A DNA stretch of 64,000 bases from Paucimonas lemoignei (GTDB lineage: Bacteria > Pseudomonadota > Gammaproteobacteria > Pseudomonadales > Pseudomonadaceae), in contig LS483371.1 in assembly GCA_900475325.1 (NCBI GenBank), positions 3,658,001-3,722,000 of the forward strand. The letters run 5' to 3'. Below are positions 57,698 through 64,000 of this stretch, piece by piece (positions within the stretch are counted from its first letter, which is position 1; every line of letters starts with the position of its first letter). The position numbers and the translations under genes are program-made. The notes under the pieces are model-generated. The model was not told the origin of the DNA and searched no databases. It saw only the letters and a program-made list of their open reading frames with translations.

Positions 57698-57776
57698 TGG
57701 ACGACGGGGGATCTCCCACAGAAAAGCATTTCAATCAGTGCCCCGTCGCGCCGCAAACACCTGCAATCCACGCCCC

Positions 57777-58496
57777 TTACTTGACGACGCCCTGCAACCA
57801 CACATTCAAATCTGCAACCTCAGCCTGGCTGATGCTGTGCCCCACGCCTGCATAGGCATGCAGCTGCGGCTTCAACCCAAGCGTGGTGAGGTAGGACTGG
57901 GCTTGCGTCGCGCCGCTGTAGGGCACGCGCATGTCGGCGTTGCCGTGGCCGATGAAGACGTTAAGGTCCTTCAATGCAGGATCAGGTTTGAGCTCGGTTT
58001 TCAGCACCGGCAGCACCTTGCCGCTCAAGGCTGCGATGCCGCCGACCAGTTTCGGGTCTCTGAGCGCCACTTCGTACGTCATCATCGCGCCCTGGCTGAA
58101 GCCTACCAGATACACCTTCGAGGCCTGGGTGTGGTACTTGACCGTCGCCTGCTCAATGAACTGACGCAGCACTTGCCCGCTTCGCTTGAGGTCAACCGTC
58201 ACGCCATCGTAGTCAGGGCTGTTCGGCTTCTGGGTGAACCACTGATAACGACCTTCCTGCAACGTCACCGGTGCGCGCACCGACAGGTAGTTGTAGTCCT
58301 TGGGCAGCGCGAAATTGATCCCGAACAGGTCCAGTTCATTACTGCCATACCCGTGCATGAAGATCACCAGTGGCCGGTCCTCGGTATCGGCGTGGGTCTG
58401 GGCGACGTATTTGAGCGGCAGATCGGTCTGCAACGGCAGAGCGGCCTGGGCAAACCCGGTGACTGCAAACAGCAGCGCGGCGAACATTTTCAGCAT
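57777..58496 (-). CDS. Exported alpha/beta hydrolase (carboxylesterase/phospholipase type)
   Basis: 239 residues. Signal peptide of about 18 residues (ALLFAVTGFAQA). The catalytic triad is visible: Ser in VGFSQGAMM, Asp in HGNADMRVP, His in GVGHSIS. The early VIFMHGYGSNELDL holds the oxyanion loop. Like YpfH/carboxylesterase proteins, but secreted to the periplasm. It lies next to the type II secretion operon in the same direction and could be a substrate, though that is only position. Confidence 0.88.
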   Translation of the reverse strand: MLKMFAALLFAVTGFAQAALPLQTDLPLKYVAQTHADTEDRPLVIFMHGYGSNELDLFGINFALPKDYNYLSVRAPVTLQEGRYQWFTQKPNSPDYDGVTVDLKRSGQVLRQFIEQATVKYHTQASKVYLVGFSQGAMMTYEVALRDPKLVGGIAALSGKVLPVLKTELKPDPALKDLNVFIGHGNADMRVPYSGATQAQSYLTTLGLKPQLHAYAGVGHSISQAEVADLNVWLQGVVK

Positions 58497-58578
58497 CGGT
58501 CATGACCTCTAAAGTGCGTTATCCGCTCAATCGGACAACGCATAGTCCCTGTCATTCGCCGCGCCGTTTGCAGGGCTG

Positions 58579-60930
58579 TTAAAAATCACCGATCGGCTGG
58601 TTCGCTCGGCCGGGCTTCAACAGCTGCATCTGCTGGCGATAGTCATCGGTCACCTGTCGCGACTGGCTGCTGCTGGTGATGACCCGTGGGGTAATCAACA
58701 CGATCAGCTCGGTGCGAGCCTTGGATTTGCTGGTGGTGCCGAACAACCAGCGCAAGCCGGGGATTTTGCCCAGGTACGGCACCGACGAACCGTTTTCGGC
58801 GTTGTCCTGTTTGATCAAGCCACCGAGCAACACGGTCTGCCCGCTTTGCACCGCGACCTGAGTGGAAACGGAACGGGTCGAGATATTCGGGTTGGTCTGG
58901 TTGCCGGAGATCGACGTCAAATCGGCGTTGCTGACCTGCTGCTGAATGTCCATGTACACCAGGCCACCCGGATTGATCCGTGGCACCACATCCAGGATTA
59001 CCCCGGTCTGCACGTATTCCACGCTGCTCAACGTAGTGTTGGAGACGTTGGTGTTGACTGTGGTCTGGCTGATCGGGATGTTGTCGCCGACCTGAATCTG
59101 TGCCTGCTGGTTGTTCATGACCACCAGCGACGGTGCCGATAGCACTTGGGTGCGGCCGTTGGTTTCCAGCGCTTTGAGTGCAACTTGCAAGTTGCTGCTG
59201 ACGAATGAATAGAACAGCGACGAACTCCCCAGCGCCGCGCCGCCCGCACCTAACGCGCCCTGACTGCCAGGGGTGTTTTCAATATTGGTGGTGCTGGAGT
59301 TTCCGGCCAGTCGGCCCAGGTACCACTGCACGCCCAGATCCAGTTCGCCGCTGAGGTTGACCTCAAGAATCCGGGTTTCGATCTGCACTTGCAGCGGCAC
59401 GTTGTCCAGGCGCTTGATGGCTGATTCTATTTCTTTCCACTGCGCCGGACGGGTGCGCACCAGCAACTGGTTGCTGCTCTTCTGCGCGGTGATACGGGTG
59501 CTGGCGTCGATACCTTTGGACGCGTTTGGCGAGCCACCCTGCTCTGCACCGCCGTCGGCTTCGCTGTCCATGCCTTCATCGCTGCCTTCGGCCTCGGCGT
59601 CCTGCTCTTCATCGACCGACGCATTCTGATTGCCGCCCATGCCCATGCCGCCGGCGCTGTTCATCCCGCCGCCCATGCCGCCGCCCATGCCATTGCTGAG
59701 CCCGCCATTACCGCCCATGCCGCCTGAACTGCTGTTGGAACTGAGCGACGACAGCGAACGTGTGCGCAGGCCGGGGGCAACCTTAGCCGCTGAATCATCT
59801 TTGATAGCGCCGGTACCGTAGATCTGGCGCAAGTATTTGGCCAGGTCCGTGGCCTTCATGTTGCGCACGTCGTACACGTACATCTGCGGCTCGTTACCAC
59901 CGCCCTCGTCAATGGTGTGGATCCACTCGCCGACTTCGCGCAGGTATTCGGGCTGCGAAGAAATCGCCACCACCGAGTTGGTCCGCTCGATCGGCAGGAA
60001 ACGCACCATGCCTGCCAACGGCATGCCGCTGTCCGGGCCGAACATTTTCTGCAGCTCGGGCATCAGTTCACCGACCGATGCACGTTGCAGACCGAACACC
60101 CCGACCGACATGCCTTTGAGCCAGTCAACGTCGAAGGTGTCGATGGTGTCCTGATAGTTGGCCAGCTCATCCGGCGTACCGGACATGCTCAAGACGTTGC
60201 GGGCCGGGTCCACCAGCAGGAAGGCGTTTTCCCGGGCGAACGGCTTGAGCAGTTTCTGCATCTCTGTGGCCGAGATATAGCGCAGCGGGAACAGCCGTGC
60301 CGACATGCCTGCCGCAGGCTGGGACACTGTCATTTCAGGCACCAGCTTGCCTGCCACGGCCTGATTGGCGGGCAGGATCACATAGCGGTCGCCCTGCTTG
60401 ATCATCGCGTTGTCCGTCCAGGACAGCAGGGTTTCAAGGATCGACATCGCCTGTTGCTTGTTGACCGGCTTGGAGGTCGAGAAGCTCACGTCACCCTTAA
60501 CGCCCTGGGCGATGCTGTAATTCTCGTGCAGCAGGTCGCCCATGATGCTGTTGATCACCGCTTCGATGGGCTGGTTGGTGAAGTTGAAGACGATATCGCC
60601 CTGCTCTTTATTACCGGCAGGCGTGGCTCCCCGGGCAGCAGGCGTCGGCGCAGGTTTGCGGATGAACTGCTGGCTGCCACGTATCAACTGCCGCGTTGGC
60701 GCACTGGCGGCCTGGGGCTGCTGGGCGTCTACAGGGGGCAGTTCGCTGCGCGGGTCAACCGGAGGGCGCTGTGAGCCGGTGCCATTGAGTGCCTCGCGCA
60801 GCATGTCGGTGTCTTGATCGTAGGTGTTGGGCGTGGCCGCACAGCCGCCGAGAGCGACGGCGGTGGCCAGGCACAACATGGGCGTGCGCAAGGTGGCTAT
60901 TTTACGAACTCCTGAAAAATTAGCGTTCAC
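58579..60930 (-). CDS. gspD: Type II secretion secretin, lipoprotein (GspD/HxcQ-like)
   Basis: 783 residues. The signal peptide has a lipobox ending at C30 (VALGGC), so the secretin is lipidated, as known for HxcQ. N-domains run 110-390. A low-complexity insert follows: Gly/Met-rich (402-433, e.g. GMGGGMGGGMNSAGG) and then acidic (439-465). The secretin pore domain (about 500-750) has VPLQVQIETRILEVNLS, VGDNIPI and the final VLITPRVI. Last gene of gspJ-K-L-M-C-D; overlaps gspC by four bases. Forms the outer-membrane channel. Confidence 0.93.
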   Translation of the reverse strand: MNANFSGVRKIATLRTPMLCLATAVALGGCAATPNTYDQDTDMLREALNGTGSQRPPVDPRSELPPVDAQQPQAASAPTRQLIRGSQQFIRKPAPTPAARGATPAGNKEQGDIVFNFTNQPIEAVINSIMGDLLHENYSIAQGVKGDVSFSTSKPVNKQQAMSILETLLSWTDNAMIKQGDRYVILPANQAVAGKLVPEMTVSQPAAGMSARLFPLRYISATEMQKLLKPFARENAFLLVDPARNVLSMSGTPDELANYQDTIDTFDVDWLKGMSVGVFGLQRASVGELMPELQKMFGPDSGMPLAGMVRFLPIERTNSVVAISSQPEYLREVGEWIHTIDEGGGNEPQMYVYDVRNMKATDLAKYLRQIYGTGAIKDDSAAKVAPGLRTRSLSSLSSNSSSGGMGGNGGLSNGMGGGMGGGMNSAGGMGMGGNQNASVDEEQDAEAEGSDEGMDSEADGGAEQGGSPNASKGIDASTRITAQKSSNQLLVRTRPAQWKEIESAIKRLDNVPLQVQIETRILEVNLSGELDLGVQWYLGRLAGNSSTTNIENTPGSQGALGAGGAALGSSSLFYSFVSSNLQVALKALETNGRTQVLSAPSLVVMNNQQAQIQVGDNIPISQTTVNTNVSNTTLSSVEYVQTGVILDVVPRINPGGLVYMDIQQQVSNADLTSISGNQTNPNISTRSVSTQVAVQSGQTVLLGGLIKQDNAENGSSVPYLGKIPGLRWLFGTTSKSKARTELIVLITPRVITSSSQSRQVTDDYRQQMQLLKPGRANQPIGDF

Positions 60931-61451
60931 TGAGTGGACTCACGAGGAAGAGAAATCGGTGGGGTATTGGAAGGCGGTGGCAGGCGCAGCGCGCGCAGGT
61001 TCAAGCTTTGCGTGCGCCCCTCAGACGTAAAATCGGCCTGGGTCGGGGTCAGCTTTTCCAGCTTCCAGCCGTTGGGCAATGCCTGGCCTTGATGAACTTT
61101 GAGCGGCGGCCCGTCGGCGCGTTTGATCAACGCCACGCGCAGCTCGCCGTCGAGCAGGACCCCGGTCAGGGTCAGGCCGGCCAGATTCGAAGCTTGAGCC
61201 TGCTGCGTGGAGCGATCCGCGCTGCGGTCAGTACTGAACAATGGCGCTTGCCAGGTTCCAGAAAGGCTTTCAAGGGTCGCGGTCGGCGCAACGTGTGCTT
61301 TGGCGCCCGCGTCCTGCGGGGTACGCGGCGGCTGTTCCGGCAACCAGTCCGGCGAGTTGGCAACTCCGCCGAGAATCCCGGCAATCGCCAGCACCAGCAT
61401 GCCCGCCAGGCCCAGCAGCGCCCATTCGGTGGAACGTAAAGAGCCGATCAT
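60927..61451 (-). CDS. Type II secretion GspC/HxcP-like protein
   Basis: 174 residues. One N-terminal membrane span (about 9-30, WALLGLAGMLVLAIAGILGGV) and a periplasmic domain with LTLTGVLLDGELRVALIKR and HQGQALPNGWKLEKL, resembling the HR domain of GspC, which contacts the secretin. It is short, without a PDZ domain, as in the atypical HxcP. It overlaps gspM and gspD by four bases on each side. Confidence 0.8.
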   Translation of the reverse strand: MIGSLRSTEWALLGLAGMLVLAIAGILGGVANSPDWLPEQPPRTPQDAGAKAHVAPTATLESLSGTWQAPLFSTDRSADRSTQQAQASNLAGLTLTGVLLDGELRVALIKRADGPPLKVHQGQALPNGWKLEKLTPTQADFTSEGRTQSLNLRALRLPPPSNTPPISLPRESTQ

Positions 61452-62059
61452 GGCGCAGCCTCCGCAACGGCAGCCGGTTGCAGATACCCGCGCACCAACA
61501 GGTGGGCGACGAGCTTGCCCGCACCGCCTTTGAGGGGGGCGTCCGCAGCGCGCCGGATGCTCATTTCATCCACGAACAGGAACGGGCGTTGATACTCCAG
61601 CTCATGGAGGATAGCGGTCAGCGGCTCGATGGCGCATTCCAGGGTCAGGCTGACTTTCACCTGACGATACGGCTCGGCGCCGTCTTGCTCGGGGGTGATC
61701 GGCATGCGCTGGGTCAACGCGCAACCGCCACCGGTGGTGGCGTGGCTGCTGATCAGGTCGGCCACCCGCTGCATCAGGTCGGCGGCTACGGCACTGGGGT
61801 CCTCGCCGGGCAACAGGCTGGTGCTGCTGGCGGGATCATTTTTAGCCTGTTCCAGCTGCTGCTTCAGCGCATCGCCCTGGCTCAACAAGCCTGCGTAGCG
61901 TTGCTGCTGCTCACGCAGTTGTTCAGCCTGGGCATTGATGTCACGCAAAGGCCCGGCAAACCAGCTGTCGATCAACAGCCAGTAACCGGCGCAGAGCACC
62001 AACGCCAGCACCAGCAAAGCGGCACCGCGACGTTCACGGCTGGTCAGTGGTCGGCGCAT
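61448..62059 (-). CDS. Type II secretion GspM-like protein
   Basis: 203 residues. Membrane span at about 12-30 (ALLVLALVLCAGYWLLI), then a coiled coil rich in Gln, Glu and Arg, then a ferredoxin-like domain ending YLQPAAVAEAA. Fits GspM/HxcZ, the partner of GspL at the inner membrane. The start overlaps the gspL end by 26 bases, so a start a little downstream is possible. Confidence 0.85.
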   Translation of the reverse strand: MRRPLTSRERRGAALLVLALVLCAGYWLLIDSWFAGPLRDINAQAEQLREQQQRYAGLLSQGDALKQQLEQAKNDPASSTSLLPGEDPSAVAADLMQRVADLISSHATTGGGCALTQRMPITPEQDGAEPYRQVKVSLTLECAIEPLTAILHELEYQRPFLFVDEMSIRRAADAPLKGGAGKLVAHLLVRGYLQPAAVAEAAP

Positions 62060-63107
62060 CGGCAGCCTCCTGATGCAAGTGAGCGCGCAGGGAAAAACGA
62101 TCCTTGCCAGTCTGTGGGTCAGGCTGGATCACCCCCTGAAACTGGGCGTTCTCCAGGCTGTGGCAGTCCTTGATCCGGCCGATCAAGGCGCTGGCCTTGG
62201 CGCTTTGCCCGGAAAACGAAACTTCGGCGCTGTCATTGATTTCCAGCTGATCAATCCAGGTGTCCTTGGGCAGGCAGGCGGTCAGCTCGTTGAGCAAGGC
62301 CACCAGCGTGGGTTGTGCCGCCTTGCGCTGGATCAGGTACGTAGCCGCGCCACGGGTGTTGGTCAGTTGCTGGCGGATTTTCTGGATCTGCGCGACCTCG
62401 GCCTTTTGCGCCTTGACGCTGGCCTGCATGTCTTCGAGCAGGCGCTGGCGGTCGTTGAGCCACAACAGCATCGCGACAATCAACAAGCCGCCGCACAGCC
62501 ACACGAGTTTGCGCTGCAGGCCCAGACCACTGCGTTGCTGGCGGGCGCGCAACGGTACAGGAAGCAAATCGATACCCAGGCGTGACTGATCGTCGCAGCC
62601 GACGTCCACGGCATGCGGTTGAAAGCCAAGCGCTGCACATTCGGCGAGGATCGCATCCAGACGCTCGCGTAGAATCGCCACCAGTGTCACGTCGATGAAC
62701 GCACCGACGCGCTTGTCCTGACGGGCGACAAAGTACAGCTGCGTGGCATCGAACGGCGTGAAACGGTCCAGTTCAAAACCCACCACGGTGTGCAGATCCC
62801 GGGCAGCCGCCAGCGGCAGTTGCAGGGTTTGCACCATGACCGCCGAGGGGGGCAGCAGCAAAATTTGCTGCGCCTGGGCCGACAGCACCGGCAATGGTGC
62901 GCTCAAGGGCCAGGTGTGCGACTGCTCAGGCGTGTCGTGGATCAACAGCCGCTGCAGTTTTTCCGGCATGCACGCGCGCAACTCTATCAGCCACAGCTGC
63001 CAGCCACGTTGCATCAGGCTGCCGCGCCACTGCTGCGCGACGCGTTCAAGCAAAGCCACAAGCGGGGCCGGCAACGACATCAGCCGCAGGGAAAATAATC
63101 GATTCAT
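62034..63107 (-). CDS. gspL: Type II secretion GspL-like protein
   Basis: 357 residues from the ATG at 63105-63107, which overlaps the gspK stop by four bases. N-terminal actin-like cytoplasmic part (AVMVQTLQLPLAAARDLHTVVGFELDRFTPF), a single span at about 208-224 (LVWLCGGLLIVAMLLWL), and a periplasmic PilN-like part. It links the assembly ATPase GspE to the inner-membrane platform. Confidence 0.9.
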   Translation of the reverse strand: MNRLFSLRLMSLPAPLVALLERVAQQWRGSLMQRGWQLWLIELRACMPEKLQRLLIHDTPEQSHTWPLSAPLPVLSAQAQQILLLPPSAVMVQTLQLPLAAARDLHTVVGFELDRFTPFDATQLYFVARQDKRVGAFIDVTLVAILRERLDAILAECAALGFQPHAVDVGCDDQSRLGIDLLPVPLRARQQRSGLGLQRKLVWLCGGLLIVAMLLWLNDRQRLLEDMQASVKAQKAEVAQIQKIRQQLTNTRGAATYLIQRKAAQPTLVALLNELTACLPKDTWIDQLEINDSAEVSFSGQSAKASALIGRIKDCHSLENAQFQGVIQPDPQTGKDRFSLRAHLHQEAADAPTTDQP

Positions 63108-63853
63108 TCTTGCCAACGCAGCACCCGATATGGCTGTGCGCTTCCCTCCGATGGGCTCAATAAAACAGTGGTTTGCAGCTCGGCATGAAAACCGCCGGGC
63201 CGTTGTGCATGAATATCGATCACCAGCACTTCGCCGGGATCAGCCCCCACAGCGCTCTGATTCGGCAGGTTCAGGGCTCGCCGCAACAACGCCGAAGCAA
63301 ACGCCGGATCCGGTCGATCAAGACCGCTCCACAGCGTCACTTGCGGCACCAGCTGGCTGTACAACGCCTGACTCATGCCAGGCAACTGACGGACTTCTTC
63401 AATGACCCGCAACGGCGCCGAGTTCTCGCCGCGCCGTGCCTCAATCAACTGGGCCAGAGTGGTGGCCTGATCCCGGGTTGCGCCGCACGCCTGAGCCAGC
63501 CGCGCAATGTCGCTGGCCGGTGCGCTGTTCAAATCCAGCTTGCCGCGCTCACTGCGCACGCTGATGCGCAACTGCGCATCATCAAAGCGCAACGCCACCG
63601 CGCGCCCATCGGCAACCCAGCGTTTGCGCTGCTGCGGATCGGTCAGGCCCTGCACCGCCAGGTTCAAACCGGCTTCAGCGGCCAGCAATGCCTGGGTGTG
63701 TTGCCGCTGCCACAAGGCCTGGCGACTTTCCAGTTGCACCCATGCGGCCAGCCCGCCCAGCAACACGCTAAGCAAGGCCAGCGCCCACAGCACCAACAAC
63801 AGCGCGACACCGCGCTGCCGTTGGTGAAAAGGCTTTACACCCGAAAGCGCCAT
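63104..63853 (-). CDS. gspK: Type II secretion minor pseudopilin GspK
   Basis: 249 residues from the ATG at 63851-63853. The prepilin cleavage motif is QRG|VALLLVLWALALLSVLL, with Val rather than Glu five residues later as is typical of GspK. The periplasmic domain has GKLDLNSAPASDIARL and a helix-hairpin-helix-like stretch. The start shares one base with the stop of the upstream gene. Confidence 0.92.
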   Translation of the reverse strand: MALSGVKPFHQRQRGVALLLVLWALALLSVLLGGLAAWVQLESRQALWQRQHTQALLAAEAGLNLAVQGLTDPQQRKRWVADGRAVALRFDDAQLRISVRSERGKLDLNSAPASDIARLAQACGATRDQATTLAQLIEARRGENSAPLRVIEEVRQLPGMSQALYSQLVPQVTLWSGLDRPDPAFASALLRRALNLPNQSAVGADPGEVLVIDIHAQRPGGFHAELQTTVLLSPSEGSAQPYRVLRWQE

Positions 63854-64000
63854 CAGCCCCCTGCCCCACCGGACAGATCCAGACGCAGCGCCACCACTTC
63901 GGGCAGCCACTGCACCGCGCCTTTGACCTTGGCGTCGATACGCACCGCCTTCGGCAGCCGGGTCGGCCATGGCCAGTCACTGAGCCAGCCGGTAGGCTGA
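63853..64000 (-). CDS. Type II secretion minor pseudopilin GspJ, C-terminal end (partial)
   Basis: Only the last ~49 codons lie in the window, ending at 63853 with a TGATG overlap into gspK. The visible end reads WPTRLPKAVRIDAKVKGAVQ then VVALRLDLS, typical of GspJ C termini. Identity rests mainly on position upstream of gspK. Confidence 0.7.
   Translation of the reverse strand, partial: QPTGWLSDWPWPTRLPKAVRIDAKVKGAVQWLPEVVALRLDLSGGAGG

Noticed and set aside
59630..59821. Proline/methionine repeat protein on the plus strand
   Set aside because: It is the opposite strand of the Gly/Met-rich insert of the secretin gene.

Overview
The window is a piece of a Pseudomonas chromosome, most like the P. 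fluorescens/P. syringae lineages. The signs are GC-rich coding sequence, several families of Pseudomonas-type palindromic intergenic repeats, a pyoverdine iron-release locus of the fpvGHJK-fpvCDEF type, a PsrA-type operator at the ETF genes, and a HutC-type operator at a histidine ammonia-lyase. No transposase, integrase, phage gene or CRISPR array was seen. Both edges cut a gene: a MocR regulator at base 1 and a GspJ-like pseudopilin at base 64000.

Left part (1-17.7 kb). A partial MocR regulator is followed by a three-gene envelope operon (periplasmic binding protein, DUF4398-type lipoprotein, OmpA-type lipoprotein). Next are etfBA and the divergent ETF:ubiquinone oxidoreductase, which together carry electrons from acyl-CoA oxidation to quinone; a PsrA-like palindrome lies between them. 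An AraC regulator is divergent from a zinc alcohol dehydrogenase. A D-galactonate operon (dgoK-dgoA-dgoD-transporter) has an IclR-type regulator gene just beyond its terminator. A more AT-rich insert carries an exported gamma-glutamyltransferase and an exported RidA-like protein.

Middle (17.7-34.6 kb). This is mostly housekeeping: leuC, leuD, a methyltransferase, leuB and asd in one direction; a LysR regulator and a PAS-GGDEF-EAL protein in the other; then dusC, a thioesterase, a TetR regulator, a tandem Ala-Glu-Ala-Glu tRNA operon with a textbook stable-RNA promoter, gltX, uvrB and an aromatic aminotransferase.

Right part (34.7-64 kb). A tightly coupled eight-gene operon (fpvG-H-J-K-C-D-E-F) reduces and takes up iron from pyoverdine and has an inverted pair of Fur-like sites upstream. 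It is followed by a BdlA-like PAS-PAS chemotaxis transducer, a histidine ammonia-lyase with its own HutC site, a small acidic protein, an unusual Nramp-family transporter, an MFS exporter, a GAF-EAL protein, a second small acidic protein (55 aa), a large inverted-repeat element, a soluble PAS-rich hybrid histidine kinase, a cobalamin riboswitch in front of a siderophore-type TonB-dependent receptor, a GNAT acetyltransferase, an exported alpha/beta hydrolase, and a type II secretion operon (gspJ-K-L-M-C-D) that resembles the Hxc system and has a lipidated secretin.

Starts were moved downstream of the longest open frame wherever the ribosome binding site, signal peptide or family length called for it. 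All functional calls come from reading motifs and gene order; no search was run.
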